The notes beneath the pieces were generated by a model. That model searched no databases. It saw nothing but the letters and a program-made list of their open reading frames with translations, and had not been told where the DNA came from. A stretch of 64,000 nucleotides of DNA from JABDBE01 sp049585795 (GTDB taxonomy: Bacteria; Acidobacteriota; Terriglobia; Terriglobales; Acidobacteriaceae): NCBI GenBank assembly GCA_049585795.1, contig JBAVAQ010000067.1:122826-186825 (forward strand), read 5' to 3'. The stretch's first letter is position 1. Each line of letters opens with the position of its first letter. A program made the position numbers and the translations under genes. Shown here piece after piece: positions 50,283 through 59,342 of the stretch.

Positions 50283-51008
50283 ATGAACGTTTATTGGTTG
50301 GAACAAACTGAAGCTGATGTGCCCAGCGAAAATGATTGGCTAAGCGCGAACGAGGTAGCCATCCTGAAAGAAATGCGCTTCCCCAAGCGACGCACGGACT
50401 GGCGTCTGGGACGCTGGACGGCGAAACACGCGTTGTCGGTTTGCCTGGATCTCCCGGCTCATCCCGAGATCTTCAGGAAGATGGACATACGCCCTGCGAG
50501 GTCCGGAGCACCGCAGGCCTTTTTCATCAACCAGCCGGCCGGCGTCGCGATTTCTCTGAGCCACCGTGGGGGTGTTGCCGCGTGTGTCGTGGCGACGTCT
50601 GATGTGGAAATAGGTTGCGATTTGGAAATGGTCGAGCCGCGTAGCGATGCGTTTGTCGCCGACTATTTCACAGGTGAGGAACAAGCTCTGGTTGCGCGCG
50701 CGCCGGCCGCGGATCGTCCTCGACTTTTGGCCCTGCTATGGAGCGGGAAAGAGAGCGCGCTGAAGGCGCTGGGTACGGGGCTTCGGCTCGACACCCGATG
50801 CGTGGTCGTTGAGCCATTCGACGCATTCTTCGACGTCAACGGCTGGAGCGCACTCCGGGTTCGTTATGCTGGCGGCGCCGTTTTCCACGGTTGGTGGCAA
50901 CTCGCCAACACTTTAGTGCGAACTGTAGTTGCCTCGCCGCGGCCAGATTCGCCCATTCCCCTGACCGTCCCGGCCCACTTCTTCGATTGCGACTCCAATT
51001 GCGCGTAG
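50283..51008 (+). CDS. Sfp-type 4'-phosphopantetheinyl transferase
   Basis: A 241-residue protein with the Sfp-family motifs: ISLSHRGG (CoA-binding His), IGCDLEMVEPRSDAF (Mg-binding Asp and Glu) and LLWSGKESALKALG. It transfers phosphopantetheine from CoA to carrier domains, so it should activate the megasynthase carriers and/or the free ACP at 55.0 kb. Whether it accepts the Thr found in the four megasynthase carriers is an open question. It lies 20 bases after the carboxylase gene. Confidence 0.92.
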   Translation: MNVYWLEQTEADVPSENDWLSANEVAILKEMRFPKRRTDWRLGRWTAKHALSVCLDLPAHPEIFRKMDIRPARSGAPQAFFINQPAGVAISLSHRGGVAACVVATSDVEIGCDLEMVEPRSDAFVADYFTGEEQALVARAPAADRPRLLALLWSGKESALKALGTGLRLDTRCVVVEPFDAFFDVNGWSALRVRYAGGAVFHGWWQLANTLVRTVVASPRPDSPIPLTVPAHFFDCDSNCA

Positions 51009-51037
51009 CGGACAGACGGTCGGTGGTAGGAACTGGT

Positions 51038-52678
51038 ATGCACAGCCAACAATTCGATTTCGACTTCATCGTCATCGGTTCCGGTTTCGGTGGCAGCGTT
51101 TCGGCCCATCGCTTGGTGGAGAAAGGCTACAGAGTCGCGGTTATGGAAATGGGCCGGCGCTGGACGCCTGACAATCTGCCGCGCACCAGTTGGTCGATCC
51201 ATCGTTGGCTTTGGCGTCCGAATCTGGGCTTGCGGGGGTTCTTCAATATTCAATTCTTCCGTCACGCAACCATCTTCCACGGCAGCGCTGTTGGCGGCGG
51301 ATCCGTCACTTACGCCTGTACCTTGCTGGAACCGCCCGAAAAAGTATGGGAAGCAGGATCGTGGACGGGATTGTCCAACTGGAAGTCGGAAATGCCCCAG
51401 TACTACGAAACCGCGGCGCGTATGTTGGGTGTGACGGAAAATAAGATTCTCGGACCGGCTGACGTTCTGTTGAAGAAAGCTGCGGAGGTCTCAGGCACCG
51501 GCCATACGTTTTACCGCACCAAGGTAGGCATTTTCGAGCCAGCGGAGGGAGCGCCCGGCGGGGAGACATTCCCGGATCCATACTTCGGTGGCGAGGGCCC
51601 GGCACGAACCACTTGCATCGCTTGCGGTGGCTGCATGATGGGCTGCCGGTACGGCGCCAAGAATACGCTGGACGTGAGCTACTTGTATTTGGCCGAGAGG
51701 CACGGAGCGCAAGTTTTTCCCGAAGCCCGAGTGGTTAACGTGAAACCGCTGGACGGTTCCAGCGACGGCAGCGCCGGTTACGAAGTGACCACCGTCAAGT
51801 CCACGGCGTGGGTTCGCCGCCATCCCCGCCGACTTACCTGCCGCGGGGTGGTCTTCTCTGCATCGTCGTTAGGCACAATGGAACTTCTTTTTAAGCTCAA
51901 AGAACAAGGCTCGTTGCCTGCGATCAGCAGTCAGCTAGGGCAACATGTGCGCACCAATTCCGAATCGCTGATCGGGGCGCGCACACCCGGCTATTCTCAG
52001 GACGTGTCAGAGGGTATCGCGATCGGCTCTGGCGTTTATATTGATGAGCACACCCACATTGAAGCGGTCCGCTATCCCAGGGGCTCCGACGCTATGGGAT
52101 TTCTCACGACAATCCTGACCGATGGCCGTCCCGGTCCGCGACGCATTGCACTCTGGATGAAGAACGTCGCAGCCTCTATGCTCCGCCATCCATTCAAGAC
52201 TATTCGAGTCTTGCAGCCATTAGGCTGGGCTCGGGAATTTGTAATTCTCTTGTGTATGCAAGCGCTCGAAGGAGAGATCGAAATGCGCTGGCAACGTACA
52301 TGGTTCTGGCCGTTCCGTAAATTTCTCGTAAGCCACGGCGAGAAGGTGCCGACCTACATTCCGAAAGCCAATGAGTTTGCGAAGACGCTGGCGCAACTCA
52401 CCGGCGGTTTTCCCATGAGCATGCTTCCCGAGATCCTATTCAATGTTCCGGGCACGGCACACTGCATCGGAGGCTGCGTGATCGCAGACAATTCCACCCA
52501 CGGTGTGGTCGATTCTCGCCACCGCGTCTTCCACTACAAGAATATGTACATCTGTGATGGATCGGTGGTGTCGGCTAACCTCGGCGTCAATCCCAGCTTG
52601 ACGATTACCGCACTGGCCGAGCGGGCTATGAGCTTTATCCCTCCGACCGCAGAGAACGATTGGAACGATGACGCCTGA
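51038..52678 (+). CDS. GMC-family (cholesterol-oxidase-like) flavin oxidoreductase
   Basis: A 546-residue FAD enzyme. The N-terminal Rossmann motif is DFIVIGSGFGGSVSAHRLVEKGY. Next come HGSAVGGGSVTYACTL, a cysteine-rich stretch CIACGGCMMGCRYGAK and the C-terminal GMC block DGSVVSANLGVNPSLTITALAERA. It should oxidise an alcohol or a ring/allylic carbon of a hydrophobic substrate, plausibly the lipid made by this operon (fatty alcohol to aldehyde, for example). I chose ATG 51038 since the FAD motif starts soon after; the frame upstream overlaps the PPTase gene. It is the last gene of the plus-strand run and is convergent with the UbiB gene. Confidence 0.85.
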   Translation: MHSQQFDFDFIVIGSGFGGSVSAHRLVEKGYRVAVMEMGRRWTPDNLPRTSWSIHRWLWRPNLGLRGFFNIQFFRHATIFHGSAVGGGSVTYACTLLEPPEKVWEAGSWTGLSNWKSEMPQYYETAARMLGVTENKILGPADVLLKKAAEVSGTGHTFYRTKVGIFEPAEGAPGGETFPDPYFGGEGPARTTCIACGGCMMGCRYGAKNTLDVSYLYLAERHGAQVFPEARVVNVKPLDGSSDGSAGYEVTTVKSTAWVRRHPRRLTCRGVVFSASSLGTMELLFKLKEQGSLPAISSQLGQHVRTNSESLIGARTPGYSQDVSEGIAIGSGVYIDEHTHIEAVRYPRGSDAMGFLTTILTDGRPGPRRIALWMKNVAASMLRHPFKTIRVLQPLGWAREFVILLCMQALEGEIEMRWQRTWFWPFRKFLVSHGEKVPTYIPKANEFAKTLAQLTGGFPMSMLPEILFNVPGTAHCIGGCVIADNSTHGVVDSRHRVFHYKNMYICDGSVVSANLGVNPSLTITALAERAMSFIPPTAENDWNDDA

Positions 52679-52685
52679 TTCTGGC

Positions 52686-54383
52686 TTATGCGGACGCCCG
52701 TGAGGACATCGCACTGGCTGGCAGCAACCGGTCCAATAGCGCCTGCTCGCAGTCCAGCCACAAACGCCCGGTGTATAGCAAAGCGCTGCACTGGAGCGTA
52801 ACCCAATCGCGAGTCTTCAAAGGCGAACGGAATTCTTTGCGATTCGCGATCCAATGCTGGGCGACCCGACGCGCAATCGTAACGCCGAAGCCCAAGCCGC
52901 TGTCCGATCCTCCTATGTCACTCAGAATTCCATCCAGCGTAAACATCACTTTCGATAGCATGATCAGCGGGCCGGGAAACTTTACTCCCTTCATGGCAAG
53001 CCGTTCCAGGAGCAGCATGGCATCCACCCCGCTGGACAAACGCATCATCGGCAACTCGCTAAGGAAAGTTGCAACAAATTGCGCAACCATCCGGCCCCTT
53101 GGGGAATTGTTTCGAATGTGCTGCTGGCTGAGCGCCAGAACTTCATTGCATGTCCCCACTGGGTCGCGCAAGGTCACCATTAGAAACAGCAGCGCGAGAT
53201 GCCGCCGTTGATCGCGGCTCAAACGCTCGCGCAGCGCCCAGTCGATGATCGCCAGCTCACCGGTCCGGTTGTCATAAAGCAGATTGCCGGCATGGGGATC
53301 GCCGTGAAAAATCGCGTTTTCGTCCGATGACAAAAGCGGCACCGCGATCAGCGCTTCGATGAGTTGCTCGGCAACTTTTCTGCGCTTTGAAGCTGGTAGC
53401 CGCGCCGCCGCGCTCGTCACTTTGATTCCACGCTCCTCGGTCAGTGCCGTAATTCGGGGTGTACACAGCGGCTGAATCAACCGCGGTACGCTAACCCCGC
53501 GCATCGATCGATACAGGTTCCATGCTTCGACCAGCGTCTTCTGCTCCCGCACAAAATTGACTTCGTGCCGCAGCAAACGCCGGACTTTCTTGAAAGTATC
53601 GGGCAGCAGCTTCGCGGGAAATCCGTAATTATGTTGCCGGTCGCTGAAGTATTGCGCCAGCCCCTGCAAATAGTCCATGTCCTCGGCAAAATATTCGGGA
53701 ATATGCGGCTTCAGAACTTTGAAAACTCCGCGCTCGCGGTTTCCGCTCATCGGATTGCGCCATGTAAAGCGCACCACCGCACTGACGCTGGCCTCGGAGA
53801 GAATGGTTGTCGCGATCTTTACACTATATTTCTCGACTCGCGTTCCCAACTCTCGGCGAATGATCGCGACTACATCCTGCGGCCGGACATCGCGAATTCC
53901 ATTTTCCAGCCGCTCCAACGCATTGCGCAGCGCCGGACGAAGATGCTGGTTGCGCGCAATGACTTGTCCCAGTTTCTGCAGCCCAGGCACTTTTGCAATC
54001 AACCGCAGCAAGCGCACTTCCGCCGAAGTTTCGGGCGGAAGCTCAAGTTGCTCGAGTAATTTGGGAGCAAGCCGCGAGGGCGAAAGTCGGGCCACGACAA
54101 ATGTCATCGCGTCCCGCACCGGAGGACGCCACTTCAGGTAAGGCTGCGGAACCAATCTTTCGACCGGAACGATCTCGTCGACAATCCATCGCGCCATTGT
54201 CTCCCGCATGGCCTGCCCAGCCGGGCTTCGCAGCCCAGCTTCAATCGCCCGCGTCTGCTCCGCCGCCGTCGCTCCTTTCGGCAGAAAGCTGGCCAGAGCG
54301 GTGCGCAACCGCTCCGGAGCGAGCGGGCGCAAACCATCTCCTGAGACCGTCGAACTGATGGCGGACGAAGACATAGGATTCAT
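52686..54383 (-). CDS. UbiB/ABC1-family atypical kinase
   Basis: A 565-residue protein with the ABC1 hallmarks: KLGQVIARN (the KxGQ motif), the Ala-rich ATP loop region SEASVSAVVRF, Lys in RERGVFKVLKP, the catalytic loop FHGDPHAGNLLYD and AIIDWALRERL. A C-terminal hydrophobic part may dock to membrane. Family members support quinone or isoprenoid-lipid synthesis through ATPase activity. Here it is convergent with the GMC gene (7 bases) and could help extract or handle a membrane lipid substrate, but a housekeeping quinone role is equally likely. Confidence 0.85.
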   Translation of the reverse strand: MNPMSSSAISSTVSGDGLRPLAPERLRTALASFLPKGATAAEQTRAIEAGLRSPAGQAMRETMARWIVDEIVPVERLVPQPYLKWRPPVRDAMTFVVARLSPSRLAPKLLEQLELPPETSAEVRLLRLIAKVPGLQKLGQVIARNQHLRPALRNALERLENGIRDVRPQDVVAIIRRELGTRVEKYSVKIATTILSEASVSAVVRFTWRNPMSGNRERGVFKVLKPHIPEYFAEDMDYLQGLAQYFSDRQHNYGFPAKLLPDTFKKVRRLLRHEVNFVREQKTLVEAWNLYRSMRGVSVPRLIQPLCTPRITALTEERGIKVTSAAARLPASKRRKVAEQLIEALIAVPLLSSDENAIFHGDPHAGNLLYDNRTGELAIIDWALRERLSRDQRRHLALLFLMVTLRDPVGTCNEVLALSQQHIRNNSPRGRMVAQFVATFLSELPMMRLSSGVDAMLLLERLAMKGVKFPGPLIMLSKVMFTLDGILSDIGGSDSGLGFGVTIARRVAQHWIANRKEFRSPLKTRDWVTLQCSALLYTGRLWLDCEQALLDRLLPASAMSSRASA

Positions 54384-54408
54384 CTTCTCTGCGATAAGCC
54401 CCGTGCGG

Positions 54409-54654
54409 CTAATGATGCGTCGGTGACTCTACTTTGGTGGTCGCTCTGATCTCCTCTGACCTCAAGTGCTCCTCCAAAGCTTCCCGATACATACAGTGCC
54501 GCTGGCCAGCCAGAATCTCCTCTTGGTTTCGCACGATGACGGCGAAAAGTTCTTGATTACGCTTGATCTCCTCCTGGCCTCTCAGGATCAAGGCTTGGTC
54601 TTGAAGAATCCTCTTCTGGTTGGCGATTATCCTTTCGGTTTCTGAGAGCGACAT
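54409..54654 (-). CDS. Small coiled-coil protein
   Basis: An 81-residue, Glu/Gln/Arg-rich helical protein (ERIIANQKRILQDQ, ALILRGQEEIKRNQELF, IVRNQEEILAGQ), with heptad-like repeats of NQ-I/E-L type. AAGGAG lies just upstream of the ATG at 54654, which sets the start although the frame continues upstream. No family or function recognised. It ends 25 bases before the UbiB gene start on the same strand and may be co-transcribed with it. Confidence 0.65.
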   Translation of the reverse strand: MSLSETERIIANQKRILQDQALILRGQEEIKRNQELFAVIVRNQEEILAGQRHCMYREALEEHLRSEEIRATTKVESPTHH

Positions 54655-54750
54655 TTCAATCTCCTTAAGTGAATTTAGAACCGGAACAAACTGTGTCCTC
54701 GATCCCGCTAAGATTACTGGCCAGAGACACGGACAGATGGCGGATTCCTT

Positions 54751-54846
54751 CTCGGGTCTTTGGGTGATCTTTAACAACTCGCGAATGGCAGAACTGGTAA
54801 TGTCCTTGGTGCGCAGCGTGTAACGAGCGATCCAGGTAGTCGACAT
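54751..54846 (-). pseudogene. N-terminal remnant of a PLP-dependent aminotransferase
   Basis: From an ATG with AGGAG upstream, the first 32 residues (WIARYTLRTKDI, then SSAIRELLKITQRPE) match the start of 2-aminoadipate/MocR-like class I aminotransferases, where VISFAGGLP should follow. Here it changes at once to unrelated sequence (KESAICPCLW). The rest of the enzyme is absent. The frame runs on into the small coiled-coil gene. Confidence 0.55.
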
Positions 54847-54894
54847 TGCCGGAACTCCTGCAAAGCCAGTGTAGGCCCGCCTATGCGGTCTTAC

Positions 54895-54927
54895 TGTGAC
54901 GCGCGTGACACGTAGTTGTGATGTAAA
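54895..54927. promoter_or_regulatory. TGTGA half-sites 22 bp apart before the aminotransferase remnant
   Basis: TGTGA at 54895-54899 and at 54917-54921, exactly 22 bases apart. The second half-sites are poor (TGACA, CCGGC). It may be a degraded copy of the tandem CRP-type pattern. Confidence 0.3.
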
Positions 54928-55010
54928 CCGGCTAGCTCAGAGGCAATCGCCATGGGTCTCACGACGACTCCTTCCAGTTTGCAGTCGACGTTGTGAACTA
55001 TGAATCCAAT

Positions 55011-55262
55011 CTATTTTCGAGGTTTGCCGACTCGCTGTGCGGTCGCAATCATCATGGCGACCGTGTCCAGATCTTTGGGCTTCACCTTGCCCGGAGGAAT
55101 GCGCGTATAGGTCAGGTCTTCGAGCGTCAGCATCACCTCGCCAAGAGCCATGGAGTCGACCAATCCGGAGGAGACCAAGGGCGTGTTCTCATCGATCACC
55201 AGGGATGGCTTTCGAATTCGCCGAAGGATGTATTCAATCATCTGCTTGGCTTCTTCCGTCAT
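55011..55262 (-). CDS. Free-standing acyl carrier protein
   Basis: An 83-residue carrier protein with a four-helix pattern and the canonical attachment motif GLVDSMALGEV, where Ser bears phosphopantetheine. This contrasts with the Thr in the four megasynthase carriers. ATG 55262 follows a GGGGAAGAGAG ribosome site; an ATG at 55286 is the alternative. It lies 43 bases after the fatty acyl-AMP ligase gene, a classic ligase/ACP pairing: the ligase loads an acyl group onto this ACP. Confidence 0.85.
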   Translation of the reverse strand: MTEEAKQMIEYILRRIRKPSLVIDENTPLVSSGLVDSMALGEVMLTLEDLTYTRIPPGKVKPKDLDTVAMMIATAQRVGKPRK

Positions 55263-55305
55263 TTCAACTCTCTTCCCCGGAGTCATCCGCTTAGTCTCAG
55301 ACGCG

Positions 55306-57057
55306 TTATTCGACGTTAAGTTCCAGATGTTCTTTCTGTAACTTCTCGAATGTCGCGGATCGCGCTGGCTTTCCTGCAGTGCTCTTCACAATCCATTTTG
55401 GTGGCTTCAGAAACACTGTTCCAACCGTTACTCCCAGGCCGGCAGTAACCAAGCCACGAATCTCCCGCTCAATGGCGACACTATCGGCGAGCTGACGTTC
55501 GCTTTCTACTTCGGCCACAAGGACGATTTCTTCCGTTCCCAGGTCTGGATTGTACACACCCATCGCGACTACCCGGCCATCGTGGACGGCACGGTGGCCG
55601 GCAGCGATTTCTTCGATGTCCTGCGGGTAGATATTTTCGCCGCCCACGATGATGAGGTCTTTCTTCCGCCCGACCACATAAAGTTCCCCGTCCAAACAGA
55701 ACCCGAGATCGCCTGTGCAGTACCAGCCATCGATGATAGCTTTGGCCGTGAGGTCGGGACGGTTGTAATAACCGTCAAACAAGCAATCGCTTTTGATAAG
55801 AATTTCGCCCGCGTAGCTTCCCCCGAGGGGAACGCCCAAATCTGCCGCGATACGAATCTCATGATTCGGCAACAAACGCCCGGATGAAGTGAAACAAGCC
55901 GAACTCGTGCTCCCTTCGGCAACCTGTACGACGCGATGCGACTTCCGAAACTCTCTGCTGTCGGTCCAGATGCGCGTGGGGCCGGAAGAGCGGTCGATAT
56001 CCGACTGAGTTACAGCAAAGACGTTCTCGGCCATGGCGTAGGAGCTTTGCAAGGCACCGGACTTCAGTCCATTTGCCGCGAATGCGTTCTGGAATTCCTC
56101 CATGCTGCTGGTCCGGACCGGCTCGGAACAATTGATCAGTGCACGAACCGAAGACAGATCGTACTGTGCGCGCCGGTCTGGCCGGGTGCGGCGGGGGACA
56201 AACTGAAAAGCGAAGTTCGGAAGCCACGCGAGCGTGCACTTATGCTCGCAGATGACCTGCAGCATGGTTTCAGGATGCATCACCCAGTCGAGCGGCGACT
56301 GCATCACCAGCGGCATGTGGCAGGCCATGGGAAGCATGAAGCAGGCGATCAAGCCCATGTCATGATAAAGAGGCAGCCAGCTGTAAATCCGGTCGGTGGC
56401 GCTGTCAATCTTCAGTGCTTGCGAAAGATGTGCCAGTTGACGCAATACGGCAGTATGGGTCAGCGCTACACCTTTTTGCAGTCCAGTTGTGCCCGCTGAA
56501 TGTTGGATGAACGCGACGCGATCGGGTTGAACTGGCGAGGGCGGCAGTTCTTCTTCTTGCCCGAAGTCGCTGTGGTTGCCCACTCGAAGTAGCCTCGTCC
56601 CCGCGCCTAGCGAAACGTGCCCGAGCATTTCATCTGGAAACTCCTCGTCAATGACCACAGCCTTGGCGTCGAGATTTGCCGTCACCCCCTCCACCCCATA
56701 ACGGTACTTGGATGGCTCGACCTTGTCATTGGGGTAGGCGATAAAAGCCGGCACTGCGCCAAGCATCATCGTTCCCACGAAGACGGTCATCGCCAGGATG
56801 CCTTGCGGCAAGATGAGGATCACCCGATCTCCAGCGGCCACGCCACGGGCGCGGAGCATCCCGGCGTGTACACGGGCGCGACGACGAAACTCGGCAAATG
56901 TGACGGTTTCTTGTTCGTCTTCGTCGACCCAGAACGTAACGAAAGGACGCCCGCCGGGAGCCGCGTCAAGCGCTTCGATGAGATTGCGGTATGGGAGCAC
57001 ACAGTAGTTTAGCGGATGAGGCTTGGAGCGGATCACATAGGTTTGGGTAGGTGTCAT
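55306..57057 (-). CDS. Fatty acyl-AMP ligase (FAAL-like)
   Basis: A 583-residue ANL enzyme. Motifs: P-loop FIQHSAGTTGLQKGV, SWLPLYHDMGLI (typical of FAALs), SYAMAENVFAV, GWYCTGDLGF, KKDLIIVGGENIYPQDIEE and a C-terminal Lys in KSTAGKPARS. FAALs form acyl-AMP and pass the chain to an ACP, here most likely the one encoded next. ATG 57057 is preferred; the frame runs upstream but overlaps an intergenic repeat and the MBOAT gene on the other strand. The ribosome site is weak, and the start codon lies at the edge of that repeat. Confidence 0.85.
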   Translation of the reverse strand: MTPTQTYVIRSKPHPLNYCVLPYRNLIEALDAAPGGRPFVTFWVDEDEQETVTFAEFRRRARVHAGMLRARGVAAGDRVILILPQGILAMTVFVGTMMLGAVPAFIAYPNDKVEPSKYRYGVEGVTANLDAKAVVIDEEFPDEMLGHVSLGAGTRLLRVGNHSDFGQEEELPPSPVQPDRVAFIQHSAGTTGLQKGVALTHTAVLRQLAHLSQALKIDSATDRIYSWLPLYHDMGLIACFMLPMACHMPLVMQSPLDWVMHPETMLQVICEHKCTLAWLPNFAFQFVPRRTRPDRRAQYDLSSVRALINCSEPVRTSSMEEFQNAFAANGLKSGALQSSYAMAENVFAVTQSDIDRSSGPTRIWTDSREFRKSHRVVQVAEGSTSSACFTSSGRLLPNHEIRIAADLGVPLGGSYAGEILIKSDCLFDGYYNRPDLTAKAIIDGWYCTGDLGFCLDGELYVVGRKKDLIIVGGENIYPQDIEEIAAGHRAVHDGRVVAMGVYNPDLGTEEIVLVAEVESERQLADSVAIEREIRGLVTAGLGVTVGTVFLKPPKWIVKSTAGKPARSATFEKLQKEHLELNVE

Positions 57058-57130
57058 TCCGAACAAGCGTTCTTTGCGCCGTGAGGAATCTGGGCGAGCC
57101 TCGCGAAGCATCGCGTTCTTTGCGAGGCAA
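57053..57130. repeat. Intergenic repeat unit at the FAAL start
   Basis: Starts TCATTCCGAAC and contains GTGAGGAATCTGGGCGAG, like the TCATTCCGAGC ... GAGGAATCT units common in Acidobacteriota as I recall. GCGTTCTTTGCG occurs twice (57067-57078 and 57112-57123), 45 bases apart. The CAT of TCATTCC is the FAAL start codon read on the other strand. Confidence 0.45.
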
Positions 57131-57226
57131 TAATCGCGGGTTTGGCTCGCTTCCTTGTCGAATTGCGCCACACCATTGTTGTAATGGCGGGCACACACCA
57201 TTATTCTTGCTTCGCGCGGAGGAAAT

Positions 57227-58693
57227 TTGCTTCGAATCATCTCGTACGCTGTGGCGTTCCTGCTGTGCGCGGTGATTTTGGCAACCGTCCGCTCGCGACC
57301 GATCCGCCAGGCCACCCTCCTGATCGCAAGCTTTGCTCTGTATTTGACGTGGGGAGCACGGTTCGCCACCGTTCTGCTCGCTTCCATCGCGATGAACTAT
57401 CTCGTAGGAGAATGGATTCGCCGCAAGCCTTCCGGCGTGACTCTGTCCATCGGAATTTTTCTGAACCTTGCTCTGCTGGCTACGTTCAAGTACCTGCCGG
57501 AAGCCGCGGTCCGTCTTCCTTTCTCCTCGTTGCAGCACCTCGCGCACCTCGCCTTGCCCTTAGGCATTTCGTTCTGGACCTTCCAGGCGATGAGCTACCT
57601 GCTTGATATTTACCAGGGCGACGATGTCGAGCCGTCGTTTTTCGAATTTGCTCTCTATATGGTTTTCTTCCCCGTGACCATCGCCGGGCCCATCTGCCGC
57701 ATGTCCGAGATGCTTCCGCAATTCCGCTCGGAGAGCGTCACGCGTTCCGACGACATCGCCCGCGGGTGCCAGCGCATCGCCACCGGCGTGCTCATGATGC
57801 AACTGGCCAAATTGCTGGGGCAGGGAATTCTTGGGGGCGACGGCATCGCTTCCGGCTTCGATCGCGTGGTTAACTGGAGCGGGCCGGACGTCTGGTGCCT
57901 CGCGTTCGGTTACGGCCTGCAGCTCTTCTTTGATTTTGCCGGCTACTCGCACATCGCCATTGGCGCTGCCCAGGTGCTTGGCTTCACCATCCCCGAAAAT
58001 TTCGCGCGGCCGTTTGAATCGACTAGCCCGTCGATCTTCTGGACCCGCTGGCACATGTCGCTATCGTTCTGGATTCGTGACTACGTTTTCTTCCCGTTGA
58101 TGCGCTTGCGCCGTGAAGCGTGGTGGCGAAATCTCAGTCTGCTGATCGCCATGGTTCTGTTCGGATTGTGGCACAAAGCCAGCATCCTCTTTCTTCTGTG
58201 GGGCGCCTATCATGGATTGCTTCTCATCTTGCACCGGCAGGTTGAAGGGTTGGAGCGCAGGTTCGACTGGACGCCTCCCAGAATCCCATGGATTGCGCTC
58301 TCATGGGTTTCCACGATCAGTCTGGTGAATCTAGGATGGATTTTCTTCCGCGCCAACTCTCTGCACCAGGCACGTCAAATGCTGGCGGCGATTCTGTCGC
58401 CCGCGGCCTATCGAATCCACTCTCTGACGGGAAGTCTCTACTGGCTGGTTCTCGCGCTGGGCGTGGGCTATACGATTGTGCTGATGACCATTGACAAGCT
58501 CAGTCGCTATTCGACCGACCGGGCCGACGCTCAAACCCAACCAGCAGGCTCGCGCGCCGGACCGATGGCGCTACTGGCTCGTTGGCGCTGGTTCTGGCTC
58601 CCGCCGCTCTATGCGCTGGCCCTGCTTTTCGTCTTGATCGTCACCCTGTCACGTGGAACCAGTACCGCGCAGATGATGTACAGCAATTTCTGA
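57227..58693 (+). CDS. MBOAT-family membrane O-acyltransferase
   Basis: A 488-residue protein with about ten membrane helices and the MBOAT core: WTFQAMSYLLDIYQGD, FFPVTIAGPICRMSEM, FFDFAGYSHIAIGAAQVLG, WTRWHMSLSFWIRDYVFFPL and the catalytic His in LFGLWHKASILFLLWGAYHG. AlgI/DltB-type enzymes transfer acyl groups to extracytoplasmic polymers, often taking them from carrier proteins. With the ACP/FAAL pair opposite and an SGNH protein after it, it may transfer the special acyl chain outside. Start is TTG at 57227 after GGAGG. Confidence 0.88.
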   Translation: MLRIISYAVAFLLCAVILATVRSRPIRQATLLIASFALYLTWGARFATVLLASIAMNYLVGEWIRRKPSGVTLSIGIFLNLALLATFKYLPEAAVRLPFSSLQHLAHLALPLGISFWTFQAMSYLLDIYQGDDVEPSFFEFALYMVFFPVTIAGPICRMSEMLPQFRSESVTRSDDIARGCQRIATGVLMMQLAKLLGQGILGGDGIASGFDRVVNWSGPDVWCLAFGYGLQLFFDFAGYSHIAIGAAQVLGFTIPENFARPFESTSPSIFWTRWHMSLSFWIRDYVFFPLMRLRREAWWRNLSLLIAMVLFGLWHKASILFLLWGAYHGLLLILHRQVEGLERRFDWTPPRIPWIALSWVSTISLVNLGWIFFRANSLHQARQMLAAILSPAAYRIHSLTGSLYWLVLALGVGYTIVLMTIDKLSRYSTDRADAQTQPAGSRAGPMALLARWRWFWLPPLYALALLFVLIVTLSRGTSTAQMMYSNF

Positions 58694-59342
58694 ATCTCAG
58701 CTTTTGTGAGCGCCTCGCGCGGGTGTAACATGGGCACCAGTAGTTCTCAAGTCGTGTAATCGCCCAATGACCACAGCCATACTCGCAACATGCGTCGTTC
58801 GACAGCATTGATGCTAACCGCCCCGTCGTTCGCAGAAATCGTTTGTGCATCCACGCTTGTGCATCCAAATGTTCTCGGAATATTCTTGGCCCCACTCATG
58901 TTCCTTGCATTTCCTGTCCTGATTGTCGGGGTGGCAATTGCATCGAAGCATCGCGAGGACACGTCAGGAGGCACTTGGACGGTGCTCGCAATCGCCGGTG
59001 TTGCGCAAGTAGCGACGTTCATTAGTTTGGGGGCATTCCGGGTTAGCACTCTATAAATGTTGATAAATCGTCATGGTGCTCATTGACCCGAGAGAGTCGG
59101 CCAGATCGCAACAACCCGACCTCTCGAAGAATTTCGCTGGATCCTGGAAGGGCGATTGTAGCGGTGTCACTCTCAAATCGAGCATTTCCCCTCACTCAGC
59201 GCGTGTTTTAGCTCTTTGTCAGTCGTATCAGCCCGGCCCAAATCTCGCTGAATGCTTCTCCTTCAAGCACTTACTGAACTTCTGCCTTGGCATGGCAATT
59301 GCCTTTCTACTTCTCGGTGAGCTGGCATCGGGCTCATAGTAA
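58694..59342. other. Gap between MBOAT and SGNH genes
   Basis: Mostly without a clear gene apart from the doubtful small frame at 58790-59056. A second frame, 59073-59339, ends with a hydrophobic segment (FCLGMAIAFLLLGELASG) but has no good start and is not accepted. No terminator or promoter is evident. Confidence 0.4.
58790..59056 (+). CDS. Possible small membrane protein
   Basis: An 88-residue frame with two hydrophobic segments (LGIFLAPLMFLAFPVLIVGVAIA and WTVLAIAGVAQVATFISLG). The membrane-like pattern favours a real gene, but no ribosome site of quality and no family were seen. Confidence 0.35.
   Translation: MRRSTALMLTAPSFAEIVCASTLVHPNVLGIFLAPLMFLAFPVLIVGVAIASKHREDTSGGTWTVLAIAGVAQVATFISLGAFRVSTL

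Noticed and set aside
58708..58730. TGTGA near the end of the MBOAT gene as a regulator site
   Set aside because: The partner half-site is CGCGC and no second site lies 22 bases away.
59073..59339. 88-residue plus-strand frame with one hydrophobic segment
   Set aside because: Poor start context, no recognisable family and mixed composition; kept only as a remark in the gap entry.
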